A DNA stretch of 64,000 bases, taken from positions 15,681,765 through 15,745,764 of the forward strand of contig NC_091137.1 in NCBI RefSeq assembly GCF_041381155.1, given 5' to 3'. This stretch comes from Argopecten irradians. Taxonomy: Eukaryota; Mollusca; Bivalvia; Pectinida; Pectinidae. The position numbers were made by a program, and so were the translations under genes. Below are positions 24,575 to 32,238 of this stretch, in pieces (position 1 is the first letter of the stretch; the number at the start of each line of letters is the position of its first letter). The notes under the pieces were generated by a model. The model was not told the origin of the DNA. It was given only the letters and a program-made list of their open reading frames with translations, and did no database searches.

Positions 24575-26212
24575 TGCTGGAATAGATAAAAGTAGATAGG
24601 TTAAAATCATGATAAAAAATGAGGTGTTTATTTGTGAGTGGGGGCTTCAAGGGCTACGTGGTTTATGTTTGCCTTGAAGCCCTCCAGTGTAGTGTTTTGT
24701 ACTGTTGCCACAGGGAGGAGATTCCAGTATGTGATGGTGTGTGGGAAAAAGGAGTACTTAAATGTATCCTTTGTGGCGGCGATGTGTCTGTATGCATAGG
24801 GATGTGTGTGTCTAGTGCGGGTGTCTACAGGTGTTAGGTATTGTTCTGGGTTGATGGCAACGAGATGGTGTGTGATTTTGTATAGGAGGATGAGTCGTGA
24901 TTGTAGACGGCGTGTTTGTAGTGTTGGCCATTGGAGTGTGTATAACATGTCTGAGACTGAAGAAGTGTTATGATACCTGTTTTGTACATATCTTGCTGCT
25001 CTGCGTTGAGTTTTTTCTATTTGTTGTATTTGGCCAGTATTGTGTGGGTCCCAGATAGAGGAGCAGTACTCAAGTTTGGGTCTAACAAGTGCTTTATATG
25101 CGTGTTCTTTAATGTGTGGTGAATTGATTGTGAGGTTTCGTTTTAGGAAACCTAGTGTTCTGTTTGCATTTGCGGTGATGTTGTTTATGTGTTTGTCCCA
25201 TTGGAGGTTGTTTTGCAGTGTGAGGCCTAAGTATTTACTGTGTTTGACGTGTTCAAGTGAGTGGTTATGGAGAGTGTAGTTGTGGTGGATTTTGTTGCGT
25301 TTGGTGGTAGTGGAGATGACGTTGCACTTGTCGGGGTGAAATTGCATTAGCCAGTCGTGTTCCCATTGTCCTGCATTGTCAAGGTCTTGTTGTAGTTTCT
25401 GTGTGTCTTCTTGTTTGTGTATGGTCTTGTAAATGATACTATCGTCTGCGAAAAGTCTAAGGGTGCTGTGTTTCATGTATTCATGTAGGTCGTTGATATA
25501 TATTAAGAAAAGTATGGGGCCCAGACAGGTTCCTTGAGGGACTCCGGATGTTACTGGGTATTTTGTGTGAGTGTTTGCCCTCGAGTATTACTGTCTGGGT
25601 GCGATGTGAAAGAAAATCTGTTATCCATGCATGTGTGTTACCTGTGATGCCGTAGTATTTGAGTTTGTACTGAAGGCGTTTGTGTGGTACTTTGTCAAAG
25701 GCTTTTGCAAAGTCCATGATTATGATGTCTGTCTGCGTGTTGTTGTTGTGGTTTTGTGTGAGGTCGTGTATGAACGTGGCCAGTTGGGTTTCGCACGATC
25801 TGGAAGGTCTAAAGCTGTGTTGTTTGTCGTAAAGTATGTTGTTGTTTTTCCAGATGTGACATGGTGGCGCTGGTGATTATATGTTCCATTAATTTGCATG
25901 TGATGCATGTGAGTGATATTGGTCTGTAGTTTGCGGGATTGTATTTGTCGCCTTTTTTGTAAATGGGATTGACATTTGCGTGTTTCCAGTCGTGGGGAAG
26001 TGTTCCTGTGGTGAGTGAGCATGTAAATATTTTTGTAAGGATTGGAGCTGTGATGTCTTTGAGTTCTTTCAATATTCTGCCATGGATGTTGTCGGGGCCA
26101 TTGAATGCACCTACCTTTTGAAGCATGAATCACACCTTCTGCCTCTCTGTTTATGTGACAATACGTGTACAAATGGTTCTGACTGTAACAGTATGTCGCC
26201 TTTTCTCTTCAT
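6865..26212 (-). CDS. SMYD3-like SET and MYND domain protein lysine methyltransferase
   Basis: Transfers methyl groups from S-adenosylmethionine to lysines of histones or other proteins; the actual substrate is unknown. Coding exons: 26212-26115, 23442-23379, 23058-22948, 22473-22407, 22142-22015, 21768-21701, 19258-19150, 18715-18605, 9028-8962, 8790-8665, 8338-8164, 7903-7795, 6981-6865. They sum to 1350 nt (449 aa plus stop), with GT/AG and matching phase at every junction. The MYND zinc finger is complete: C27, C30, C40, C43, C49, C53, H61, C65. SET core: NSFTVCDGELQPIGVAIYLS, then DHSCEPN at 184-190 and ISYVDQL near 218. Post-SET cysteines: TCQCSRC at 241-247, then a further cysteine cluster. 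The C-terminal helical region includes MKVGKIQLYLEQCPQALMTL and ends RVRMSIQD. Human SMYD3 is 428 aa. Oddities: Asp replaces Asn of the usual NHSC, and the first ATG starts about 25 residues later than in SMYD3. An upstream exon carrying the N-terminal SET strand is likely (frame open as VTTEEM, AG at about 26227) but was not found. Confidence 0.93.
7137..7731. repeat. 84-bp minisatellite, about 7 copies, in last SMYD intron
   Basis: TGTAGAGGCATTTCAAG recurs at 7143, 7227, 7311, 7395, 7479, 7563 and 7647, exactly 84 bp apart, with few changes. Variants mix between copies: CATACCTG or CATAACTG, GTCACACTA or GTCCCACTA, CCATGACAT or CCAAGACAT. Because 84 is a multiple of three, the minus strand stays in frame as a 28-residue unit (YVMEKRRAGHLVGLL...), except in copies with GTCACACTA, which read TGA. 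The unit next to exon 12 is open. Confidence 0.95.
9031..10842. other. SMYD intron 8, left part, with degenerate GCGGC/TATTGC repeats
   Basis: Bases 9105-9360 and 9820-10010 are filled with imperfect copies of short motifs such as TATTGCCGCAC and its complement GTGCGGC, including a perfect 16-bp palindrome GTGCGGCTAGCCGCAC at 9186-9201. Bases 9360-9820 and 10010-10842 show nothing definite. The ORF at 10564-10815 resembles no known family. Confidence 0.5.
10845..11088 (+). mobile_element. Short pearl-like element copy
   Basis: Begins TTTTAGCTCACTTGG and ends GGGCCTCTTGTTT, the two ends that also bound larger elements at 45655-46757 and 50606-51968. The core is reduced to about 240 bp, so this copy is deleted or is a minimal form. 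Confidence 0.55.
11341..11515. repeat. Palindromic fold-back element (175 bp)
   Basis: Long inverted arms: 11341-11425 (GTTTCGAGATCC, GTAAAGTACAATTTACCGTC, GATTATGACGTCA) mirror 11435-11515 almost base for base. The arms contain GACGTCA, a sequence resembling a cyclic-AMP response element. It lies in SMYD intron 8. No ORF; probably a non-autonomous DNA element. Confidence 0.85.
11934..13502 (-). mobile_element. Pearl-like element with 330-bp tandem core, copy A
   Basis: An inverted counterpart of 45655-46757. Reading minus, it starts with TTTTAGGTCACCTGAGAC as one arm of a short hairpin, passes a CGTC/GTCG-rich stretch (TCGTCGTCCGTCGTGCGTC), then about four diverged units of roughly 330 bp marked by TTTTGGCCCC (about 12290, 12617, 12943, 13275). 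It ends at AAGAGGCCTTG...AAGGTGCCC-type sequence near 11937. No transposase was seen. Short ORFs inside are translations of the repeat. It sits in SMYD intron 8. Confidence 0.75.
13503..15289. other. SMYD intron 8 and 5' flank of the nested TRIM gene
   Basis: No repeat or exon was recognised with confidence. This stretch should contain the TRIM promoter. A possible 5' UTR donor (TTGTAG|GTAAAT) lies at about 14815, but no matching acceptor could be fixed. Confidence 0.35.
15290..17569 (+). CDS. TRIM-NHL protein (RING, two B-boxes, coiled coil, NHL propeller), single exon
   Basis: Probable E3 ubiquitin ligase, 759 aa in one uninterrupted exon. The RING finger is complete: C20, C23, C35, H37, C40, C43, C73, C76. 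B-box 1 spans about 117-158 (TCDVCGEKV...CCKYFCVNC). B-box 2 spans about 175-207 (CKHHKTEAVKFFCENCKYGI...HGDH). A helical, probably coiled-coil region follows at 215-345, then a serine/arginine-rich linker to about 490. NHL repeats fill about 490-755, with clear units such as LLVAENGNKRLQLF and LVYVADSGNDRVAVF. The start is the ATG in ATTATTATGGCAAAG. The gene lies on the strand opposite SMYD inside its intron 8. Intronless TRIM-NHL genes are numerous in bivalves and often linked to innate immunity; that role is inference here. Closest vertebrate relatives would be TRIM2/3/56/71-type proteins, but orthology cannot be assigned. Confidence 0.97.
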   Translation: MAKSLSPAMASRTPSDLTRCAICLGDQMSPRALPCLHSFCETCLEKHVQTSHISIGQQSLTFRGQQYQKSFPCPTCRTSTAMPSSGVQGFPKDFRIIEFKEAWRSTKESKVGNAPTCDVCGEKVPLKTAESFCVDCCKYFCVNCSSRHNKNTVLRSHIMVPITKDLTLDCSKTACCKHHKTEAVKFFCENCKYGICVKCLLGAHGDHNVTDVTTTLNSKRNDLKQCIHHIHDQIWILQDILFNLTCLEGKIKGKYEETKLQMKKSSRKLVNKIFGAEVKLLCELDEAYQRQSDDVYRRKEQCRTHLEQFKSLQSRLDGILNVEDVDKVLENYTDILSEVHEINITKQYKSKFLKFPESMEFVPNGSVSIGKLSLEPNDIQVRKRASSQHRLLSRSTSRPVKQTEQSGKSFSAQGTKHRLASPASQNRNTGRSRNSLHKSQPILFDQHSEDSISPDLPHASITYDPQRYREEMSSNSECVPAVKLVYKVNTSGAGRGQLSLPFSATFDKENRLLVAENGNKRLQLFGNYGHTVKVIGLSGCVPRCVTTTSHGDAFALTDEESKCVKIFSEEGTLIKELYTAGDAFPFGITTLADDKFAISDIIYESVSIISTNGEKDIRFGSHGNVSAILENPSYLTTNLYGNILVSDSGHHEVKVFDGLGNYLYKFGGYGTGRGQLRYPKGIACDRNGLVYVADSGNDRVAVFSEVGLYCGVLVGRESGIKRPTGLAYSPSGLVAITMPDNDEVCVYELTRPMPRSITQ
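17570..18604. other. SMYD intron 8, right part, and TRIM 3' flank
   Basis: AT-rich. Bases 18120-18480 show a loose repetition of AAGTTTATATAAGCTCTGAATAAGAAATTTAG-like stretches about 45-60 bp long, an old degenerate tandem array. An ATTAAA at about 17626 may serve TRIM polyadenylation. No other gene was seen. Confidence 0.4.
19259..21700. other. SMYD intron 6
   Basis: No exon or full element recognised. An ACATGT/TACATG simple run lies at about 20507-20530. The small ORFs at 21171-21601 look random. Confidence 0.45.
24345..24438. repeat. Hairpin element with GCGTCTGCGTCTGG arms
   Basis: The arm CACAGGCGTCTGCGTCTGGT followed by GGAAAAATAAA is mirrored by TTTATTTTTCC and ACCAGACGCAGACGCCTGTG; the spacer is about 27 bp. 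TACATGTACAT tracts flank both sides and extend the symmetry. It lies in SMYD intron 1. A small palindromic element, with no ORF. Confidence 0.8.
24542..26108 (-). mobile_element. 5'-truncated non-LTR retrotransposon (LINE), reverse transcriptase fragment
   Basis: Reverse transcriptase motifs appear in order on the minus strand: NGPDNIHGRILKEL, PIYKKGDKYNPANYRPISL, MDFAKAFDKVPHKRL, VTSGVPQGTCLGPILFLIY, RLFADDSIIYK, SKYLGLTLQNNLQWDKHI, and a C-terminal region with LVRPKLEYCSSIWDP and IEKTQRRAARYV. The style is that of the Jockey/CR1 group; the exact clade is not certain. The ORF ends at 24628, followed by a short 3' UTR and a poly(A) tail of about 32 (poly-T at 24542-24573 on plus). Two frameshifts were noted, near 25855 and near 25570. 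The 5' end stops just before the GPDN motif, within about 15 bp of the SMYD exon 1 donor. The poly(A) tail and few breaks suggest a fairly recent, dead-on-arrival insertion. It has the same orientation as the host gene. No clear target duplication was found. Confidence 0.93.
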
Positions 26213-26702
26213 TTCTTCTGTAGTCACTCTAGTGGTCAGTTATTATATAGTTAATACAAACACACGTGATGAACGCAGCTATAACGAAAGTAGACGGAAG
26301 TTGAAAGGGTTCATTCGGAAATCCTCTAGTCTTTTTAATACAAACGTACAATATATATATTTCAATAAACCAGTTTCGGTTTTGGTTTATGATTTTATAC
26401 TGGTGCACAAACTTGTTCGTAAATTAGGGCCGTGTATCGTTTGTAAAATTATTCATGATTTTAAAGGCCCGCTAGATCTAACTTTCCGCCAAAAATAGAA
26501 ATAAAAGTTTCTTAAACTTAACAAGAAAATAAGAAAAATTCTATCGATAGTAACAGTGAAGATTCATGTCGCTGTTCAATACGTTATCGCCTGGTGCAGT
26601 GGGTGGTAATTCGACTGACTTATTTGAATTAAATTGTCCAGAAGATGATGATACATGTACACGTAACGCAAATCTAATAACTTTGACAACTCAGCAGAAT
26701 TA

Positions 26703-27920
26703 TCAAAGTGAACAGTCGGGCAAGGATGGCTAAAGTCGGTAAAAATGGTGTGAATGTATCCAGTATAATTTCTTATGAAATAAAAAAATAAAATCTCTCG
26801 CCAAAATCTGTCTGCGTACGAAGAAATTAATTTAAAGTATAGGAATCCTAAAACGTCCTCTCGGCTGACTATGTCCGTGGTTACATTTACACGCAGCCTC
26901 GAGCTCGCTTTCAATGCTTTCAACTTTCCTTTACTTTAAAGTTGTATTTCTGATAATTTTCATTGTAACGATATGTCGCTTTAATATTTGATGTTTGAAC
27001 ATGGACATGTAACTTAATGATTAAGCTCCCCAAAACCATATGTCAGCCTGTAAGAGAGCCGAAATCTAGGGATCATATATTCATGGTTTTGAATAAAACG
27101 CCTTCAATCACCGCCATGTTCAGTACCTTCGGGTTTTGTCGGAATTCCAAATCGTATCACGTGACTGACGTCCACACGTCCTGCACGTGGTGATCAAGGT
27201 AACTAGCGTAAGCGCACATGTGTTTGTTTACGTTTTCCTTCTGGCTAAAATTAATCATGTGGTACATGTACATGTCCACAGAGCGAGTATTTGAAACAAT
27301 TTTGTGTGTATCAAATATTGTAATGAGCGAGAATTAATTTCTTTGTAAATCCAGTTTGCTGAGGTCGACCACATATTTTGTTTATGAAAAATTGTTGACA
27401 TTTTCTCTTGGTTTTACAACTCTCGTGTTACTTCGAGATTGTCGCGACGACGTTCGGAAGAGTTCGGAATGATTCGGCATCTTTCGAGCCTATTTTCCAC
27501 TAGTTCCGCAACTCCTGCCTATATTTATTAGGCTTTTTTTTTTTTTTTTTCCTATATTAGGCAAAAAAAATAAAAAAAAGCCTAATAATATAGGCAGGTT
27601 TAACGGACTAATTTTCCACGTGTACACGTTAAAAAGATTTTTTACATTTATAATTAAAAATACTTCCAGTGCTGTAACTTTTAAAAAGTGGTAAAATTAG
27701 AAAGTTTTAAACTCAGACAGACGGCGAAAAATATGTGTAACACTTAAACTGTTTTCATTACGACAAAAAGAGCGAAAGTGATAGATCATACAACTTTAAT
27801 GGTCAGAACTGGGAAACGTATTTGTAAGCAGAACTTGGCCGTCGTATTAATATGTGAGAACATTTGGAAGGCCAATGAACGCATTTAGACTGGTTTCCTC
27901 GCCCGACTATTCACTTTAAT
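26703..27920. mobile_element. Non-autonomous TTAA-type DNA element, copy 1, split by a nested insertion
   Basis: Terminal inverted repeats AAGTGAACAGTCGGGCAAGG (left) and CGCCCGACTATTCACTTTAA (right). The outer parts, 26703-26935 and 27800-27920, match 31893-32238 in reverse, so the parent element is about 345 bp. The element lies upstream of the first SMYD coding exon found. The ORF here is not protein-like. TTAA flanks suggest piggyBac-type mobilisation. Confidence 0.8.
26940..27795. mobile_element. Nested 856-bp element flanked by TTAA
   Basis: Interrupts copy 1 exactly. TTAA at 26936-26939 and 27796-27799 is the likely target duplication, and the ends AGTTGTAT and ATACAACT are inverted repeats. 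Inside, 27511-27600 is another hairpin whose arms are GCCTATATTTATTAGGC and GCCTAATAATATAGGC around A/T tracts. No transposase is present. Confidence 0.75.
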
Positions 27921-28755
27921 ATCGTTTTACATTTTCATTTCAAAGAAAGAAAAAATAAATAAAAAGCCATCTGGGAAAGGTATAGAATCTATTTATTTTA
28001 TACATTGTAGCTAAGCATTGATACATTTGTACTTATTCAGTAAGCCTCTAGGTAAATTACATTGTACATACTGTGAATTATGTATGTGTAATCTAACAAG
28101 GATTTTTTCCGTCAGTGCTATATATTGACAGGGTTCACACCAGCATTTGGAATTCTGGCGCCAAAATTTTCGCCAACATAAATATTTATTCGCCAAATTA
28201 TTTATTTTGGAGCCAATATTTTTTAACACTTTTCAGGTTTCTTGGATGATCGGACGAAACATATAATCCGTCGATGAGATGCTGAATTTACAACATTACA
28301 TTGTGTATACATGTATATATATATATATATAAATCAACACCGAATATAGTTCCATTTTATTTTATTAATTTGACATATGTTTCAACAGCAACAACAACAA
28401 CAATAAGTTAAAAAACATCAACATCCTTTTAAAGAAATTTACCTATCATTGTAGTTCATGTTCAGTTGTTATTAATGAATTTTAAATGCAGATCCTATAA
28501 GATTATAAAAAACACTCAATGCACTACAAAGTTCATAAATAGATACTTGAGTAAGAAACTGTTTTTAATCAGAATCACTATAAATAATGCTTCTGTTCAA
28601 CAGTACATCATGAAATACTTAGTTCATTGATAAAATAATAACCACAGATTTTATGCACTACAGAGTCCTTCAATGTACAGCACAACTATTTTCCTTTTGC
28701 ATTATCAATCATCACATAGTTCAACAACACTATTTTCACCAATTCAATTATCACA
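27921..28755. other. Spacer with (TA)n run
   Basis: Holds a (TA)n run at about 28313-28332 and a CAACAG-type triplet run at about 28384-28404. It also holds a curious GCGCCAAAATTTTCGCCAAC...TTCGCCAAATT stretch at 28155-28200. No gene was recognised; it is the 3' side of the hAT-like gene. Confidence 0.4.
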
Positions 28756-28756
28756 G

Positions 28757-30833
28757 TCACTCACTGAGAATCCTCCTAGCTTTTACTGTGGCCCAGTGCC
28801 TGAATGCTGCATTGTAGTCCATTTCTCCTTCCTTTCCATCAATGCTGAGACGGAGAAGGTGGTCCAGTGATCTGGCACTAAGTCTGTTCCTCAGGCAAGA
28901 CTTGATCAGGTTCTGTCTAGAGAATCCTCTCTCGCAGTCGACGGTTGATACCGGAAGTACCAGAAATCTCCTACACATAGCTGCTACAACTGGGAAAATG
29001 TCATTGCACCTAATGTTTAGCTGTGCCACATCAAAAACTAACTTGACTCCCTGACTGCCTCTAACTACCTGTGCATTGACGTAAGCCTCAAATCCTATCA
29101 ACTCCTGTTCTAAACAACTTGCATCTCCTAAAACACACTTTCCAAAATACTCAACCACAGTACTTAAAACCTCACAGTCAACTTTCTTCTCTGCAACTGG
29201 ACTCAAAACCTGAGAAATAGCAGTCATGACCCTAGAATCAGCCCTATCGCTAAACCTCTCCCTCAAACTACTAACAGTGTGAGTGACAAAACTGGTCACA
29301 AGCAGAGACAGCCCCATTCCTCTGACCTACACTATCCCTAATTGTATGTCCCTTGAACTCAAACTGGCAAGTGTCATCATCACCTAGAACAGGCTCACTA
29401 GGAACAGCTGCGAGAAACTCCTTCAAAACTGGGCCAGACTTTGAATCACGAAGATCCTCTAAGACAGAAATGGTGGATGTTAAGAGTGGTTCAACCTCAG
29501 AAAACTCAACCCAGACTTCTGAAAACACTTACTAAGGACAGAGAGATGTTTCAGAACATCAGACAAGAAGTGGGCACAGTACAGAAACTTGTAGTTAGAA
29601 ACTGGCTTATGGAGACTGAGAGACTTGGCAGAATTTTCCTCAAGGAACACTGACAGCATAGCAGAGTAATTCCTAACTAAAGCATGGACACTTCCCTCAA
29701 AACTGAGCCACCTAGTATGAAACACCTGTTTAAACCTACTATGACCAACACCATCTAACACTGTCTGAATTCTTTCAAGAGATGCCATGTGCTTAGGAGA
29801 GAAATGAAAGTATTTGAATATAGAATTCGAAATTTCCTAAATTTCACTAAGTAGCGTACCTTGTCTGTCCCAAAACCACAACCAAGAGCCAACCTGTGAG
29901 CATTACAGTGAACTGAAAGTAGGCCTGGACACACTTCCTTAAGTCTAGTGACAACACCTGACCTACAACCAACAATTACTGCAGCACCATCTGTAGCCAT
30001 ACCAACAAACTTACTAGTATCTAAGCCTTTCTCCCTAAGCACCTGAAGAACCTCACCAGTGATTGCATCAGCATTAGCCTGAGACATTTGCCTAACCGCA
30101 AGAAAGTATGACTTTGGGATCCACCTACCACTATTCTCCTCCAATATGCGTATATATACCAAAAGATTCTGATGCACAGAGATATCTGTAGATTCATCTA
30201 TCATAATACTGAACAACTCTGACTTCCTAATCCTATCAACTAACCTATCCTCTAAGACCTTAGCAAGGGAAGGCTGAAACTCCTCTACAGACTGGTTGTG
30301 AGTGTAAGATGCATGGTTGTTCCGGTGCAAATCTCGTAACTGCTCAACGCCCTGTGAAATTCAAATAATGAATTTAATCAGTTACATAATTATGATTATC
30401 ATAATCACTTAAATGTACATGTATGTTATATTGCAGTCTACACAATCCATGGTTATCTTTAGATCAGGACATTGAAAGCAATGTTTCAAATTTTTATACC
30501 TAGGCCTGATTATAATCATTTTGATAAACATGTATGTAGAATTAAAGAATCTTAGATCTTACTATATATATTTAATGATATTTTTTTAAATTTTATTTCA
30601 ATTTGCATTAAAAAAAACCATTTCCTATTTCAATGAAATACCTACCTGTTCAATGCAAAGTCCATTTAATTTCACTGCTGTGGAGTTGGGTAAGTCGTTG
30701 ACAGCAGCAAAGAATACATTCCGAAGGGCAGCAATAACAGCATTTTTGTTTTTGCTGACAGCAGCCGCTCTGGCAGTATCTAAATCCTTACCAAGGTTGA
30801 TAATCTCCAGTGCACGGACATGACTGTTGTTGC
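28757..30833 (-). pseudogene. hAT-superfamily transposase-like gene, decayed
   Basis: Two exons were seen on the minus strand: 30833-30646, joined in phase to 30351 onward. The reading shows DESTDISVHQNLLVYIRI and GMATDGAAVIVGCRSGV (transposase catalytic core), SVHCNAHRLALGC, RIQTVLDGV...FHTRWLSFEGSV, and finally the hAT C-terminal dimerisation region with LPVSTVDCERGFSRQNLIKS and LRNRLSARSLDHLLRLSI. The type resembles ZNF862/C17orf113-like proteins. The frame is broken about three times, near 29835, 29500 and 29305, so this copy is probably inactive. An upstream zinc-finger exon may lie beyond 30833 but was not found, nor were terminal inverted repeats. It could be either a dead transposon or a pseudogene of a domesticated transposase. 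Confidence 0.85.
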
Positions 30834-31892
30834 CTAAAAATATTTTATAATCCTAATCAAAATTCATTTATACTTATTTATATTTGTACTATTTTTTTCC
30901 TTTTTTATCACGCATAAGATTAGATTATATCATTCTATTAAAAATAATAACTAGAATAAAGTTGAGTTATTGTATGATTCAATTCATTAAAATTTTTTTT
31001 AAACAATTTTATTTATAGAAATATCAAATATTTGTATATATATATATATATATCAAAATGTCCCATAGCATGACAAAGGGTTACATTGTGTGTTCAGTTC
31101 ATTTCAAAATATTTTAGAAATAATTTAGATAATAATATAATTAAATTTCAATAGTAGGAGGACAAAGTGATAGAAATTACTTAAACATTGATCTATTATC
31201 AATAATTGTAATGAAATCATAGCTTCTTGAGTCGGCTATTATAAATATATCAGAGATATAAAGGTACGTACACTATACTTTGATCATCTTACAATATTTC
31301 CCCTGATTCTTCTTTCAAATTGTCTTTGGTTTGCTCTTAAGAAATAAAGGGAATATTTAAAGTAGACCGTCCCTTCTGGTTTCCTCTCATGGATTTCGTT
31401 CATTTTTTGATATTTTGATTTTATGTATACCCTGATCACAAAAACCACATAAAAATCATCTGTCAACGGGTTAATTTTTCTTCCAGGGTTGCTTAAAGAT
31501 ATGTACTAATGACATAAAATTCCGGATTTTAAGGACTTTTGAATAAATAATATTTCCTCTGTGTAACATCCCTTAACATATACAGAATATGCACGTAACA
31601 TGTTCATACCTTCGGTAGGTGATATAGAATTCATAAATATATCAAATAAGCTGGGTTTTTCACAATTAAACGAAATATCATTATTAAAAATTAAATCCGG
31701 ACCCAATTTTTGTGAAAAATTGCATTTTTTTCTTAATTGATCTCAAGAAAAATCGATTTTTTTTTTATAATTTCAATGAAGATTGACTTATTTGCAGTAA
31801 GAAAAACCAATAAAAAGTATACCTCACAACATTATTTTACAAAATATCACGGATTTGCTGTCTAATGCCCCTTAACTTTTCGCCTGAAAATG
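30834..31892. other. AT-rich spacer upstream of hAT-like gene
   Basis: (TA)n at about 31036-31053. No exon could be supported; small ORFs at 31284-31706 have no family resemblance. Confidence 0.4.
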
Positions 31893-32238
31893 TTAAAGTG
31901 AATAGTCGGGCAAAGAAAACCAGTCTAAATGCGTTCATTGGCCTTCCAAAAGTTCTCACATATTAATACAACGGTCAAGTTCTGCCTACGTTTCCAAGTT
32001 CTGACCATTGAAATAAAGAAAAGTTGAAAGCATTGAAAGCGAGGCTGCGTGGAAATGTAACCACGGACTTAGTCAGCCGGGAGGACATTTTAGCATTCGT
32101 ATACTTTAAATTAATTTCTACTTACGTAGACAGACTTTGACGAGAAAGTTTATTTTTCTATTCCATAAGAAATTATACTGGATACATTCACACCATTTTT
32201 ACCGACTTTAGTCATCCTTGCCCGACTGTTCACTTTAA
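31893..32238. mobile_element. Non-autonomous TTAA-type DNA element, copy 2 (intact, about 345 bp)
   Basis: TTAAAGTGAATAGTCGGGCA at the left and GCCCGACTGTTCACTTTAA at the right form inverted ends with TTAA on both sides. The inside matches copy 1 (26703-27920) in reverse without the nested insertion, which fixes where that insertion happened. No ORF. Confidence 0.85.
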
